From positions 372,001 to 436,000 of the forward strand of contig NZ_SACN01000001.1 of the NCBI RefSeq assembly GCF_004005865.1: a stretch of DNA of 64,000 nt, written 5' to 3'. Under the pieces are notes generated by a model. The model was not told the DNA's origin, did no database searches, and saw nothing but the letters and a program-made list of their open reading frames with translations. The stretch's first letter is position 1. Each line of letters opens with the position of its first letter. The position numbers were made by a program, and so were the translations under genes. The stretch comes from Sphingomonas crocodyli. Its GTDB lineage: Bacteria; Pseudomonadota; Alphaproteobacteria; Sphingomonadales; Sphingomonadaceae. Positions 45,837 to 55,902 of the stretch are shown piece after piece.

Positions 45837-47117
45837 TCAACCGTTCCGCTGCCGTGCCATTTCGCGCCAGCCGATATCGCGCCGGCAGAATCCGCTGGGG
45901 AAATCGAGTGCATCGACCGCGGCATAAGCGGCATCGCGCGCGCGGCCGATATCGCCCTCGATCGCGGTGACGTTCAGCACGCGTCCGCCGTTCGCCACCA
46001 GCCCGCCCGCGCCCTTATAGGTGCCGGCGTGGAATATCTTGGCGCCCTTCTCCTCGGCCTCGACGATATTGCGGATATGCCCGCCCTTCGCCGGGGTGCC
46101 GGGATAGCCGTTCGCCGCCATCACCACGGTCAGCGCGGTATTGGGCGACAGGCTGGGCCGCGCGATCTCCGCCAATTTGCCCTCGGCGACCGCGAGCAGG
46201 ATCGGCAGGATGTCATCCTCTAGCCGCATCATCAGCACCTGGCATTCGGGATCGCCGAAGCGGGCATTATATTCGATCAGCTTGGGGCCATCGGCTGTCA
46301 GCATCAGCCCGGCATAGAGGACGCCGGCATAAGGCATGCCCGCCGCCGCCATCGCGCGGACGGTCGGCTCGACGATCTCGGCCATCGCGCGGGCTTCGAG
46401 TTCGGGGGTCAGGACGGGCGCGGGGCTGTAGGCGCCCATGCCGCCGGTGTTCGGGCCGACATCGCCGTCGCCGACGCGCTTGTGATCCTGCGCCGATCCG
46501 AAGGGGACTACCGTCTTGCCGTCGGTCAGCGCGAAGAAGCTCGCCTCCTCGCCGGTCAGGAATTCCTCGATCACCACTTCGGCGCCCGCTGCGCCGAAGC
46601 CGCCGTCGAACATATCTTCCAATGCCGCCTCGGCATCTGCCGATGTTTCGGCGATCACGACGCCCTTGCCCGCCGCCAGGCCATCCGCCTTGATGACAAC
46701 GGGCAAACCGAAGTCGGGCAACGCAGCCTTTGCAGAATCCACATTGGCGAAACGCTTATAGGCGGCGGTCGGGATATTTTCGCGAGCGCACAGATCCTTG
46801 GTAAACCCCTTGGACCCTTCGAGCTGCGCGGCCGCCTTGGTCGGCCCGAAGCACAGGATGCCGTTCGCGTGCAGCAGATCGGCGAGGCCGACGACCAAAG
46901 GCGCTTCGGGGCCGATCACGACCAACCCGACATTCTCGTCGCGCGCGAAGGCGAGGACCGATTCGATATGTGTCGGGTCCAGGTCGACACATTCGGCGAC
47001 CTCTTCTATCCCCGGATTGCCGGGCGCCGCGTAGAGCTTGGTCAGCCGTTCGGATTGCGCCAGCTTCCAGGCGAGCGCATGTTCGCGGCCCCCCGATCCG
47101 AGCAGCAGGACGATCAT
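45837..47117 (-). CDS. purD: Phosphoribosylamine-glycine ligase
   Basis: A 426 aa ATP-grasp enzyme that makes GAR in purine synthesis. It begins [20 protein letters not shown], and has [33 protein letters not shown] and [17 protein letters not shown]. The start at 47117 is preferred over an ATG nine bases upstream, because AGGGGA is then well placed. The start codon shares the CATG at 47115-47118 with xseA on the other strand. purK, another purine gene, ends the window but is far away. Confidence 0.96.
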   Translation of the reverse strand: MIVLLLGSGGREHALAWKLAQSERLTKLYAAPGNPGIEEVAECVDLDPTHIESVLAFARDENVGLVVIGPEAPLVVGLADLLHANGILCFGPTKAAAQLEGSKGFTKDLCARENIPTAAYKRFANVDSAKAALPDFGLPVVIKADGLAAGKGVVIAETSADAEAALEDMFDGGFGAAGAEVVIEEFLTGEEASFFALTDGKTVVPFGSAQDHKRVGDGDVGPNTGGMGAYSPAPVLTPELEARAMAEIVEPTVRAMAAAGMPYAGVLYAGLMLTADGPKLIEYNARFGDPECQVLMMRLEDDILPILLAVAEGKLAEIARPSLSPNTALTVVMAANGYPGTPAKGGHIRNIVEAEEKGAKIFHAGTYKGAGGLVANGGRVLNVTAIEGDIGRARDAAYAAVDALDFPSGFCRRDIGWREMARQRNG

Positions 47118-48561
47118 GAACGACATTCCCCTCGACAGGCCCGGTTCGGGCGAAGGCCGCCTGTTAGCCGAGGAGTTGCCGGGCGACAACGCGCCTGCGC
47201 AAAGCGTGTCCGAACTGTCGGGCGCGTTGAAGCGATCGGTGGAAAGCCAGTTCGGCCATGTCCGCGTGCGCGGCGAGATCTCGGGGTTCAAGCGGGTCGC
47301 GTCGGGCCATTGCTATCTGGCGCTGAAGGATGACGGCGCCGTCATCGACGGAGTGATCTGGAAGGGGCAGGCGAACCTGCTGCGTTTCCGCCCCGAAGAC
47401 GGGATCGAGGTGATCGCGACGGGGCGGCTCACCACCTATCCGGGCCGGTCCAAATATCAGATCGTGATCGATCGGATGGAGATTGCCGGTGCGGGCGCGC
47501 TGATGGCGTTGCTCGATCAGCGCCGCCGTGCACTGGCGGCCGAAGGGTTGTTCGATCAGGAGCGCAAGCGTCCGCTCCCCTTCCTGCCGCGCGTGATCGG
47601 GGTGGTGACGTCGCCGACGGGCGCGGTGATCCGCGACATCCTCCACCGACTCGAGGATCGCTGCCCAACGCGTGTGATATTGTGGCCGGTGCTGGTGCAG
47701 GGCGAGGGGGCTGCGACGCAGGTGGCCAATGCGGTGCGCGGTTTCGGCGCGCTAGCACCCGACGGGCCGATCCCGCGCCCCGACCTGCTGATCGTCGCGC
47801 GTGGCGGCGGATCGATCGAGGATTTGTGGACCTTCAATGAGGAGGCAGTGGTTCGCGCCGTCGCCGAATCCCCGATCCCGATCATCTCGGCCGTGGGGCA
47901 TGAGACCGATACGACGTTGTGCGATTTCGCGGCCGATCTGCGCGCGCCGACGCCGACCGCGGCGGCCGAGATCGCGGTGCCAGTGCGCGCCGATCTGGCC
48001 CATCACATCCGCGAACTGGGTGCGCGCGCCGGACGGCTGCTCGCCCGTTATCAAGAGCGGGCGGGCGAACGGTTCGAAGCGATCGCGCGATTGCTGCCCG
48101 GCCCGGCGCAATTGCTCGACGCGCGGCGCCAGCAGGTCGACGATCTGGGCGAAAGGGTGGGGCGCGGCCTCGAACGGCGGATCGCGATCGCGCGCGGCGA
48201 TCTGGCGCATGCAGCAGGCGCGCTTCGGCCGGCCTTGCTCGCGCAAAGGCTGGCCCGAGCCACCGATCGCTTCGAAGCAATCCGCCTCGACCCGCAACTG
48301 GTTAAGCGCCGGATCGACGAGCGGCAGGATCGGCTCGACCGGATCTGGCGCCTCGCCGAAAGCCTCCATCCCGATCGCCCGCTGCGGCTCGGCTATGTCC
48401 GCGTCGAAAAGCGCGGCGGCGGCGTGGTGGCCAATGCGGATGCGGCGCGGGCGGCGGGGGCGCTGACGCTCCACTTCGCCGACGGTGCGGTCGATGTGCG
48501 CACCGATCGCGGCGGGAAAGCCCCGTCCGCGCCCGCCCCGGCGCAGCCCGACCTGTTCTAA
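47116..48561 (+). CDS. xseA: Exodeoxyribonuclease VII large subunit
   Basis: A 481 aa subunit of ExoVII, which degrades single-stranded DNA. It has the OB-fold N-terminus ([20 protein letters not shown], then DGVIWKGQ), the conserved core [20 protein letters not shown] and [17 protein letters not shown], and [20 protein letters not shown]. The rest is a long coiled coil. The upstream-extended frame overlaps purD and is not used; AGGA precedes the ATG. The small subunit gene is elsewhere. Confidence 0.95.
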   Translation: MNDIPLDRPGSGEGRLLAEELPGDNAPAQSVSELSGALKRSVESQFGHVRVRGEISGFKRVASGHCYLALKDDGAVIDGVIWKGQANLLRFRPEDGIEVIATGRLTTYPGRSKYQIVIDRMEIAGAGALMALLDQRRRALAAEGLFDQERKRPLPFLPRVIGVVTSPTGAVIRDILHRLEDRCPTRVILWPVLVQGEGAATQVANAVRGFGALAPDGPIPRPDLLIVARGGGSIEDLWTFNEEAVVRAVAESPIPIISAVGHETDTTLCDFAADLRAPTPTAAAEIAVPVRADLAHHIRELGARAGRLLARYQERAGERFEAIARLLPGPAQLLDARRQQVDDLGERVGRGLERRIAIARGDLAHAAGALRPALLAQRLARATDRFEAIRLDPQLVKRRIDERQDRLDRIWRLAESLHPDRPLRLGYVRVEKRGGGVVANADAARAAGALTLHFADGAVDVRTDRGGKAPSAPAPAQPDLF

Positions 48562-48601
48562 TCATGTCGCCGTCGCTATATCGGCGGCCGAGGAGTTTTC
48601 G

Positions 48602-48799
48602 ATGCTGATGTCCCACAGCCGCCAGGCCAAGCTGCACTATCTCGCCAACGGCTTTCGCGTGCTGGTGCCCGGCGATCATGTCGTTTGCGCGATCAGCGGC
48701 GCGCCGGTCGCGCTCGACAATCTGAAATATTGGAGCGTGGCGCGGCAGGAAGCCTATGCCTCGGCCGAGGAAGCGACCGCTGCGGAACGCCGCGCTTGA
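48602..48799 (+). CDS. DUF2093 family protein
   Basis: A 65 aa protein with the DUF2093 pattern: KLHYLANGFRVLVPGDHVVCAI, then SGAPVALDNLKYWSVARQEAY. The function is unknown; the family is confined to alphaproteobacteria. GAGGAG about nine bases upstream supports the ATG at 48602. Its TGA overlaps the TTG start of the M23 gene, and the gene pair may work together. Confidence 0.87.
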   Translation: MLMSHSRQAKLHYLANGFRVLVPGDHVVCAISGAPVALDNLKYWSVARQEAYASAEEATAAERRA

Positions 48800-49689
48800 T
48801 CCGCCTTCGGGCGGGCGCGCTTACCGGCCTGATGCTGCTTGGCGGATGCGTCGCGCCCAGCGTGCCGCCGCCTCCGCCGCCCTCTGCAGCGCTGGCGCCC
48901 CCGCGTGCTCCGTCGATCATCGCCGCGACCAACGCCGATTTCGCGCTGAGCGGCCGGATCGAGCAGGGCGGGCTCGCCTTCGGAACGGTGCCGGCGGGCA
49001 CGGTGGCGCTCAGCCTCGATGGCAAGTCGGTGCCCTTCGCATCGGATCGCCGCTTCCTGATCGGCTTCGATCGCGATGCGCCGATGGCGGCATCGCTGGT
49101 CGCGACGATGGCGGACGGGAGCCGGCGCCAACTCGCTCTGTCGGTCGCGCCGCATGCGTGGAAGATCGAGTCGCTGCCCACCTTGCCGCGCGGGACGACA
49201 CCGACCCCCGAATTTCTCGCCCGCCGCAAGATCGAGCTCGATCGGATCATTGCCGCCCGCGCCACCGATACGGGCGCGCAGGGCTGGCGTCAGGCGCTCG
49301 CCTGGCCTGCCACCGGGCGGATCAGCGGCGTTTTCGGATCGCAGCGCATCTATGCGGGGGAGCCGGGGGCGTTCCACGGCGGGGTCGATGTCGCGCGGCC
49401 CACAGGCACGCCGGTCGCGGCGCCCGCCGATGGCGTGGTGGTTCTCGCCGCAGACGCGCCCTTCTCGCTGGAGGGCAATCTGCTGATGATCGATCACGGC
49501 ATGGGGCTGAATAGCGCGTTCCTGCACCTGTCGCGGATCGGCGTTCGGCCGGGCGATGTCGTGCGGCGCGGACAGATTGTCGGCGCGATCGGGATGACGG
49601 GCCGCGCCACCGGCCCGCACCTTCACTGGGCGATGAAATGGCGCGATGCCCGCATCGACCCGGCGCCGCTCGCCGGGCCGATGCGGTGA
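48796..49689 (+). CDS. M23-family metallopeptidase lipoprotein
   Basis: A 297 aa protein. It starts at a TTG inside the DUF2093 stop (TTGA), which gives a lipoprotein signal peptide with lipobox MLLGGC. A Pro-rich linker and a beta-rich region follow, then the LytM domain with zinc motifs FHGGVDVARP and TGPHLHWAMKW. It likely cleaves peptidoglycan cross-links or activates amidases. The open frame extends upstream of the TTG but overlaps DUF2093 and lacks family sequence. Confidence 0.9.
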   Translation: MIRLRAGALTGLMLLGGCVAPSVPPPPPPSAALAPPRAPSIIAATNADFALSGRIEQGGLAFGTVPAGTVALSLDGKSVPFASDRRFLIGFDRDAPMAASLVATMADGSRRQLALSVAPHAWKIESLPTLPRGTTPTPEFLARRKIELDRIIAARATDTGAQGWRQALAWPATGRISGVFGSQRIYAGEPGAFHGGVDVARPTGTPVAAPADGVVVLAADAPFSLEGNLLMIDHGMGLNSAFLHLSRIGVRPGDVVRRGQIVGAIGMTGRATGPHLHWAMKWRDARIDPAPLAGPMR

Positions 49690-49706
49690 GGATTGCTGCC
49701 TGAGGC

Positions 49707-50231
49707 CTACTGAACGCGGCGGAAGCGGACGCCGCGGTTGAAGCCGACTGAACCCAGATAGCTGCCCATCATCGCCTTCTTGATTCGGATCTTGTCGCCC
49801 ACCTTGGGAGCCGTCCCGAGGCCGTCCGGTGTTTCCCAGGTGCCAGCATCGTTGGCGAGGGTGAAGGACCAGCCGTTGCCGGCGCGCCGCACCGACTGAA
49901 CGGTCGATTCGATTTCGGTCGTGTCGTCCTTCTCGTCGAGTTTCTTGCCGCCCAGCGAGAATTTGGGGAGTGTGAAACCGAACAGCGAGCGCCGCGTTTC
50001 CTGAACCTGCTTGCGGTCCATGATCACCAGATCATCGTTCTTTTCCGCGGTATCGAGGGCGACGACCTGCGCATCATAGCAGGCGAGGCGCTGGGTAGGG
50101 TCGGTGATCGTGCGACAGGCGACCAGCTTGTCGAACATCTCGGGCCGGCGAGGTTCGGGCGCTGCGACGACGGCGGGCGTGAGCAGCGCGGCAACGCAGG
50201 CCGAAAGCACGAATTTGGCGCGGTTCTGCAA
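49707..50231 (-). CDS. Small exported protein of unknown function
   Basis: A 174 aa protein with a signal peptide (FVLSACVAALLTPAVVA). It starts at a TTG, supported by GGGAG at normal spacing. The mature part contains CRTITDPTQRLACYDAQVVAL with two cysteines spaced 13 apart, a motif shared by several exported proteobacterial proteins, and a C-terminal beta-rich region with WSFTLANDAGTWETPDG. No function is known. It is divergent from the large TonB receptor. Confidence 0.75.
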   Translation of the reverse strand: MQNRAKFVLSACVAALLTPAVVAAPEPRRPEMFDKLVACRTITDPTQRLACYDAQVVALDTAEKNDDLVIMDRKQVQETRRSLFGFTLPKFSLGGKKLDEKDDTTEIESTVQSVRRAGNGWSFTLANDAGTWETPDGLGTAPKVGDKIRIKKAMMGSYLGSVGFNRGVRFRRVQ

Positions 50232-50495
50232 AGCAATCTCCCTCGATTTGAAATATTATGACCCATTCGGGCGCAAGTGTAGCAATGAGATTTCGTGACT
50301 GTTGCAAAAAGGCGACAACTACGGTCCAACACGCTCCCCACATGAACGCCCGCTTTACAGCCCGATCCCATTTCTTGCACATCTGTTGCCATGCCTGAAA
50401 GGGGTGGGCGAGGTGTGCCAGCGCCAAACCCGATCCCGGAAAGGTTGAGCAGGGGGGCGTTTCAGCTCCGCTCACTCCAGAAAAGGGACTGGAAA

Positions 50496-53441
50496 GTGAC
50501 GAATAACTTCAAGAAGACCGCCCGGTTCGGGCTCGGCGTTAGCGCCGCGTCGATCGCGCTGTCGATGGTCGCTACGCCTGCGTTCGCGCAGACCACGCCG
50601 GCCGAAGATACGACCGCAGCTGAAAGCGACGTCATCGTCGTCACCGGCTCGCTCATTCGCAACCCGAACCTGACGGCCTCGACCCCGGTCGCGAGCGTCG
50701 GCGAGAACGAAATCTCGCTGCGCCAGACCACGAACGCCGAACAGCTCATCCGTGACATTCCGGGTGTGGTTCCGAGCATCGGTTCGAACGTCAACAACGG
50801 CAACAACGGTACGTCGCTGGTCAACCTGCGCGGCCTGGGCTTCCAGCGTAACATCGTCCTTCTGGACGGTCAGCGCGTCATCCCCGCCGACTTCAACGGC
50901 GCGGTCGACCTTAACAACATCCCGGTTGCCCTGGTTCAGCGCGTCGACGTGCTGACCGGCGGTGCGTCGACCACCTATGGTGCGGACGCGATCTCGGGCG
51001 TCGTCAACTTCGTCACCCGCCCCGACTTCTCGGGCATGGACCTGCAGGTTCAGAGCGGCATCACCGAAAAGGGTGACGGCAACCAGGTCCGCGTCGACGT
51101 CACGCTGGGCGCCAACTTCGACGACGGCAAGGGCAACGCGATCCTGAGCCTGGGCTATCAGCAGGCCGACCCGATCTATCAGGGCGACCGTGATGCCGGC
51201 ATCTTCGGCATCGGCACCACCAACGGTGTCGCCGCCGGTTCGTCGTTCACCTCGACCCCGACCGGCATCTCGACCGACACGGCCGATTTCCAGATCAGCC
51301 CGGACGGCACGTCGCTGGTGCCCTTCTATCAGGGCTTCAACTTCAACCCGTACAACATCTTCCGCACCCCGTTCGAACGCTTCAACATGTTCGGCAAGGC
51401 GCGCTACGAGATTTCGGACTCGGTTGAAGTCTATTCGCGCGGCATGTTCTCGAAGAACAAGGTTTCGACGATCATCGCGCCGTCGGGCATCTTCGGCGTT
51501 CCGCTGACCATTCCGGGCAACAACCCGTATCTGCCGGTCGGCATCCGCAACCAGCTCTGCGGCTTCGCCGGCATTTCGGCCGCGGCCTGCCCGACCGCGA
51601 CGATCCCGCTTCCGGCGGTTTATCGCCGCACGGTCGAAGTCGGTCCGCGCATCAGCGAATACATCACGCAGCAGTTCGACATCAACGTCGGTGCGAAGGT
51701 CAACATCACCGACAGCCTGACGTTCGACATCTACGGCTCGCATGGTGAATCGGAGAACACCCAGACTCAGTCGGGCTACGTTCTCAACTCGCGCGTCCAG
51801 CAGGCGCTGAACGCGACCAACACCACGACCTGCCTGAACACGGCCAACAACTGCGTTCCGCTGAACCTGTTCGGCACGATCACGCCGGCGCAGGCCGCGT
51901 TCCTGAACGGCCAGAGCACGATCACCAACAAGACCGAGCTTTCGCAGGTCCACGGTGTGCTCAGCGGTGACTTCGGCTTCACCTCGCCGGCGGCTTCGGA
52001 GCCTGTCGCGTTCGCGGTGGGTGGCGAATATCGCAACTACACGGCGCAGCGTATCCCCGACATCCTGGCGCTCGTCCCGGGTGAACTCGGTGGCGCCGGC
52101 GGCGCGATCCTCCCGCTGAACGGCGGCTACGACGTCCGCGAAGCGTTCGGCGAATTGATCGCCCCGCTCGTTGCCGACAAGCCCTTCTTCCATGAGCTGA
52201 CCGTCGAAGCCGGCGTTCGCTATTCGAAGTACAAGGTCGACACCGCAGGCAGCCCGAAGTTCAGCGCCACGACCTACAAGTTCGCTGGCACCTGGGCTCC
52301 GGTCGAAGCGCTCAAGATCCGCGGTAACTATCAGCGCGCGGTTCGCGCCCCGAACATCGGCGAACTGTTCGCGCCGGTCGTCACGGGCCTGACCAACCTG
52401 CTGGTCGATCCGTGCGCCGGTGCGGCGCCGACCACCAACGCCAATCTGCGTGCGATCTGTCTCGCGCAGGGTGCGCCGGTCGGCTCGATCGGTGCGATCC
52501 AGAACCCGAGCGCTGGCCAGGCCAACGTCACGGGCGGCGGCAACCCGAACCTGCAGCCGGAAAAGGCGAACAGCTACACCATCGGTGTCGTGCTGCAGCC
52601 GCGTGAGTTCCTCCCGAACTTCACGCTGACGGTCGACTACTACAACATCGACGTGAAGAACGCGATCACGGCGGCCACCCCGGCCGACATCATCAATGCG
52701 TGCTTCGGCAACATCACGGCTTCGTCGGCCACCTCGGCTGCCTGCACCGGCATCCGTCGTAACGCCGCCAACGGCCGTCTGAGCGGCACGTCGACCGCGA
52801 CCAACCCGATCCTCGGTCTCCCCGGCCCGCTGACCAACAACGGCCGCCTGAAGACCGACGGTATCGATCTCGCGCTGAACTACTCGTACGACTTCGATGT
52901 CGTGAAGCTCGGCCTGAACTTCCAGGGTAACTGGACGCACAAGCAGACCTTCCAGGCGTCGTCGACCGCCTATGCGCGTGATTGCGTTGGCTACTACAGC
53001 GCCAACTGCGCCTCGATCCAGCCGGAATATTCGTTCACGCAGCGCACGACCCTGTCGTTCGACAGCGTGGACCTGTCGCTCCTGTGGCGCTGGATCGACA
53101 AGGTCGAGTATGAAGGAGCGGCCTCTGACTTCCTGGCTCGTGGCTTCACCGCTGCGAACCGCCGGATCTTCAGCGGCACCGTCACGGGCCCGAGCCCGCT
53201 GGCCGGCAACACCTACGACTTCAACCGCATCAAGGCGTACAGCATCTTCGATCTGACCACGCGCGTCAGCGTGACGGACAACCTCGAAGTGACGCTGTCG
53301 GCGATCAACCTGTTCGACAAGAAGCCGCCGATCGTCGGTGGCACGACGGGTTCGACCTCGTACAACAGCGGTAACACCTATCCGTCGACCTACGACGCGA
53401 TCGGCCGCCGTTACTCGGCGACCGCCCGCCTGAAGTTCTAA
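50496..53441 (+). CDS. Large TonB-dependent outer-membrane receptor
   Basis: A 981 aa receptor. The GTG at 50496 gives a clean signal peptide (cleavage after TPAFA at residue 31) and follows AAAGGGA. The TonB box is DVIVVTGSLIRNP. The plug has NAEQLIRDIPGVVPSI and NLRGLGFQRNIVLLDGQRVI, and the C-terminus ends in the barrel strand YSATARLKF. Codon use is strongly biased (AAC, GGC, GGT, CGC, TTC), a sign of high expression. A perfect terminator follows. The genes after it encode two sulfotransferase-fold proteins and an AspH-like hydroxylase. The substrate is unknown. Confidence 0.94.
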   Translation: MTNNFKKTARFGLGVSAASIALSMVATPAFAQTTPAEDTTAAESDVIVVTGSLIRNPNLTASTPVASVGENEISLRQTTNAEQLIRDIPGVVPSIGSNVNNGNNGTSLVNLRGLGFQRNIVLLDGQRVIPADFNGAVDLNNIPVALVQRVDVLTGGASTTYGADAISGVVNFVTRPDFSGMDLQVQSGITEKGDGNQVRVDVTLGANFDDGKGNAILSLGYQQADPIYQGDRDAGIFGIGTTNGVAAGSSFTSTPTGISTDTADFQISPDGTSLVPFYQGFNFNPYNIFRTPFERFNMFGKARYEISDSVEVYSRGMFSKNKVSTIIAPSGIFGVPLTIPGNNPYLPVGIRNQLCGFAGISAAACPTATIPLPAVYRRTVEVGPRISEYITQQFDINVGAKVNITDSLTFDIYGSHGESENTQTQSGYVLNSRVQQALNATNTTTCLNTANNCVPLNLFGTITPAQAAFLNGQSTITNKTELSQVHGVLSGDFGFTSPAASEPVAFAVGGEYRNYTAQRIPDILALVPGELGGAGGAILPLNGGYDVREAFGELIAPLVADKPFFHELTVEAGVRYSKYKVDTAGSPKFSATTYKFAGTWAPVEALKIRGNYQRAVRAPNIGELFAPVVTGLTNLLVDPCAGAAPTTNANLRAICLAQGAPVGSIGAIQNPSAGQANVTGGGNPNLQPEKANSYTIGVVLQPREFLPNFTLTVDYYNIDVKNAITAATPADIINACFGNITASSATSAACTGIRRNAANGRLSGTSTATNPILGLPGPLTNNGRLKTDGIDLALNYSYDFDVVKLGLNFQGNWTHKQTFQASSTAYARDCVGYYSANCASIQPEYSFTQRTTLSFDSVDLSLLWRWIDKVEYEGAASDFLARGFTAANRRIFSGTVTGPSPLAGNTYDFNRIKAYSIFDLTTRVSVTDNLEVTLSAINLFDKKPPIVGGTTGSTSYNSGNTYPSTYDAIGRRYSATARLKF

Positions 53442-53466
53442 TCCGAACTTCGACGGTCAAAAAATG

Positions 53467-53498
53467 GGGAGGCTCTCGAAAGAGAGCCTCCCTTTTTT
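53467..53498 (+). terminator. Intrinsic terminator of the large TonB receptor gene
   Basis: An 11-base perfect stem (GGGAGGCTCTC/GAGAGCCTCCC) with a GAAA loop is followed by six T. It starts 26 bases after the receptor stop. Reading from the other side, AAAA precedes the stem, so it may also end the convergent sulfotransferase-like gene. Confidence 0.92.
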
Positions 53499-53546
53499 AT
53501 GCCTGATTGTCGGAAGCGGCCGGGTGATGCCCGCGACCGGAAATTC

Positions 53547-54563
53547 TCAGCGCAGCAGAGCGCCGTCGAGATCCATCGGAACGCCGGCAGATTTGGCGAT
53601 GGCGAGCGCCCATTCGGTCACCTTGCCGATTTCGTCGCCATGTAGCGCCTGCGCCTCGACCCGATCAGCCTCGCGCTGACCGGTGGCAAAGGCGCTGCCG
53701 TCCTTAGAATTGCGACCGAACACATCCCCGACCACCGCCGGATAGTCGACCACACCACCGAGGCCGAGGAACTGTTTGCACGCTTCGAGCGCCTCGACCG
53801 GCCGCGCGGTCAGCAAATCGCTGTTGAGCGTCCGCACCCGATCGGGCCAGCGGCGCACCATCTCCGCGAACAAAGCCTGCTGCGCGAGCCAGCCGACCGC
53901 GGCCGCCTGCAGATCGGTGTGGAGCAGATAATCGCGCTGTTCGAAGCCCAGCCGCACCATCCCCTCGACCAGCTGGCGCGACAGCAGTTCGCGAACCCAG
54001 AGCCGCCCCCACATTCCTTTGCGCGCGATCGATCCGATGAACGCGCCGAGCGGGGCATGAAGCAGGATCGCCTTGGCATCGGGCCGCATCGACATCATCG
54101 CACTGGCCAGGCCGTTCACGATGTTGGACGGCTTGACGATCATTGCCTCGCCTTCCTCGAACGGGCGCGCCAGCAGGGTCAGCGATCGATCGAGGATTTC
54201 GCCGATCCGTTCGGGCTGCGCGCCACGATGCCGCCAGCCGACGATGTCGTTCAGGATCACCGGCTCCTTAAGTCCGGACGCCGATCCGCGCTGGTCCAGC
54301 GCATTGACCAGCAGGGTCGAGCAACAGTAAGCCGAATGGAATATGAAATGCAGCGGCGCCGCCGGCGCGGACACGGCAATGTCGGCTTTCGACGCAACCA
54401 GAGGCTCGCCGGCCTGCGGCATATTCTCGTCGGTCAGGAAGGGGACGGATTGTCTCTGCGCGCGATCGGTGACGACGAACTGGAAGGCGTCATGATCGGG
54501 ATCATAACGATGGGCGAGCCATTCCGGGGTAAGCGGAAAGCCAAGGCTGGAAATGCTGATCAT
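53547..54563 (-). CDS. Sulfotransferase-like P-loop protein
   Basis: A 338 aa protein. A segment at residues 72-85 (HFIFHSAYCCSTLLVNALD) sits where sulfotransferases have their PAPS 5'-phosphosulfate loop, but the usual PRSGTT is changed to AYCCST. It is followed by GLKEPVILNDIVG and RPDAKAILLHAPLGAFIGS, which resemble later sulfotransferase elements. No signal peptide or membrane helix was seen. It may be a divergent sulfotransferase or an inactive relative. It is divergent from the AspH-like gene. Confidence 0.6.
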   Translation of the reverse strand: MISISSLGFPLTPEWLAHRYDPDHDAFQFVVTDRAQRQSVPFLTDENMPQAGEPLVASKADIAVSAPAAPLHFIFHSAYCCSTLLVNALDQRGSASGLKEPVILNDIVGWRHRGAQPERIGEILDRSLTLLARPFEEGEAMIVKPSNIVNGLASAMMSMRPDAKAILLHAPLGAFIGSIARKGMWGRLWVRELLSRQLVEGMVRLGFEQRDYLLHTDLQAAAVGWLAQQALFAEMVRRWPDRVRTLNSDLLTARPVEALEACKQFLGLGGVVDYPAVVGDVFGRNSKDGSAFATGQREADRVEAQALHGDEIGKVTEWALAIAKSAGVPMDLDGALLR

Positions 54564-54636
54564 GGCCTAGCTGTGCAACCTTGGGCATCGCGAGGCAAGC
54601 CGCCGTTCGCCGCCGCCGCCACGACCGTCCTCCCGC

Positions 54637-55902
54637 ATGAAGCCTGATTCCATGACCGTCGACGACCTTCTTACTTCGGCCGCGCGTGCGCGCGATGCGG
54701 GCGACGCAGTGGCCGAACGGCGCCTGCTCGATCAGGCGCTGGCGCTGGCACCCGACAATCCGATGATCCTCAACGCCTGCGGCATGGCGGCGTTGCGCGG
54801 GGGCGATCCGGCTGGCGCCCGGCGGCTGTTTCAGGCGGCGGCCACGCGCGATCGCGATCAGCCTGCTTTGTGGATCAACGTGGCGACGGCGTGCCGCGCG
54901 CTGAATGACGATGCGGGCGAACAAGGCGCACTTGAGCAGGCGCTGACGATTGATCGTCGCAATTTCATGGCGCAGCTACGCCTCGCCGAACTGCACGAAC
55001 GGCAGGGCGATGCCGTTGCGGCGGCGATCGGGTGGAGCGCGGTGGTGCAGCTTGCCCACGCGGTCGAACAAAAGCCGCCGATCGTGATCGATGCACAGCG
55101 CCGGGGTGAGGCTTTCCTCTCCGCCCATAATCGCCGGATCGATGCGCGCCTCGATGCACTGGTGGGCGACAAGGTCGAGACGATGGGCGACGCCGCGCGC
55201 CGCTTCCGCGCCTGCGTCGATCACAGCCTGGGCCGTCGCCGCATCTACACGAACCAGTGTGCTGGGCTGCATTATCCCTTCCTGCCCGCCGACGAATTCT
55301 TTGATCGCAGCCACTTTCCCTGGCTGGCCGATTTCGAGGCGCGGACCGACGCGATCGCGGCGGAGGCGATCGCGATGTTGCGCGGCGCGGGGCCGATGAT
55401 CCGGCCTTATGTTCAGATGGATGCCGGTTCGCCCGAAACCAAATGGTCGGGCCTCGATGGCTCGCTCGACTGGAGCGCATGCTTCCTGTGGGAATATGGC
55501 GTGCGCAACGATCCGGTGTGCGCGGCATGCCCCGAAACGGCGGCGGCGTTGGCGGCGATCCCGCAGACCAACATTCCCGGCAAGGCGCCTTCCGCCTTCT
55601 TCTCGATCCTGCGCCCCGGCGCGCATATCCCGCCGCATACCGGCGTCACCAACACCCGCGCGATCATCCATCTACCGCTCGTCGTGCCGGGTGGCTGCCG
55701 CTTCCGCGTCGGCGGGGAGACGCGCGAATGGCGGGTTGGCGAAGCCTTCGCCTTCGACGATACGATCGAACATGAGGCGTGGAACGACAGCGACGAGATA
55801 CGGATCGTCCTGATCCTCGACGTCTGGAATCCCTATCTCACTACCGACGAACAGCAACTTCTGGCCGCCTTCTTCGAAGCCGCCGACACGCCGGTCGTCT
55901 AG
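54637..55902 (+). CDS. TPR plus aspartyl/asparaginyl beta-hydroxylase domain protein (paralogue 2)
   Basis: A 421 aa protein. Residues about 1-140 are TPR-like (LLDQALALAPDNPMILNACG), and the C-terminal half is an AspH-type Fe(II)/2-oxoglutarate oxygenase. Iron ligands are His 345 (IIHLPLVV) and His 379 (IEHEAW), with the 2-oxoglutarate arginine at 389; the 34- and 10-residue spacings are identical to those of paralogue 1 at 12054-13196. A second ATG at 54652 is possible. It ends four bases inside the convergent TPR-sulfotransferase gene. Confidence 0.9.
   Translation: MKPDSMTVDDLLTSAARARDAGDAVAERRLLDQALALAPDNPMILNACGMAALRGGDPAGARRLFQAAATRDRDQPALWINVATACRALNDDAGEQGALEQALTIDRRNFMAQLRLAELHERQGDAVAAAIGWSAVVQLAHAVEQKPPIVIDAQRRGEAFLSAHNRRIDARLDALVGDKVETMGDAARRFRACVDHSLGRRRIYTNQCAGLHYPFLPADEFFDRSHFPWLADFEARTDAIAAEAIAMLRGAGPMIRPYVQMDAGSPETKWSGLDGSLDWSACFLWEYGVRNDPVCAACPETAAALAAIPQTNIPGKAPSAFFSILRPGAHIPPHTGVTNTRAIIHLPLVVPGGCRFRVGGETREWRVGEAFAFDDTIEHEAWNDSDEIRIVLILDVWNPYLTTDEQQLLAAFFEAADTPVV

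Noticed and set aside
50472..52940. An 822 aa open frame on the minus strand inside the large TonB receptor
   Set aside because: It is antisense to a clear receptor gene and is rich in Arg, Val, Asp and Gly with no family motif; strong codon bias on the plus strand removes stop codons from this frame.
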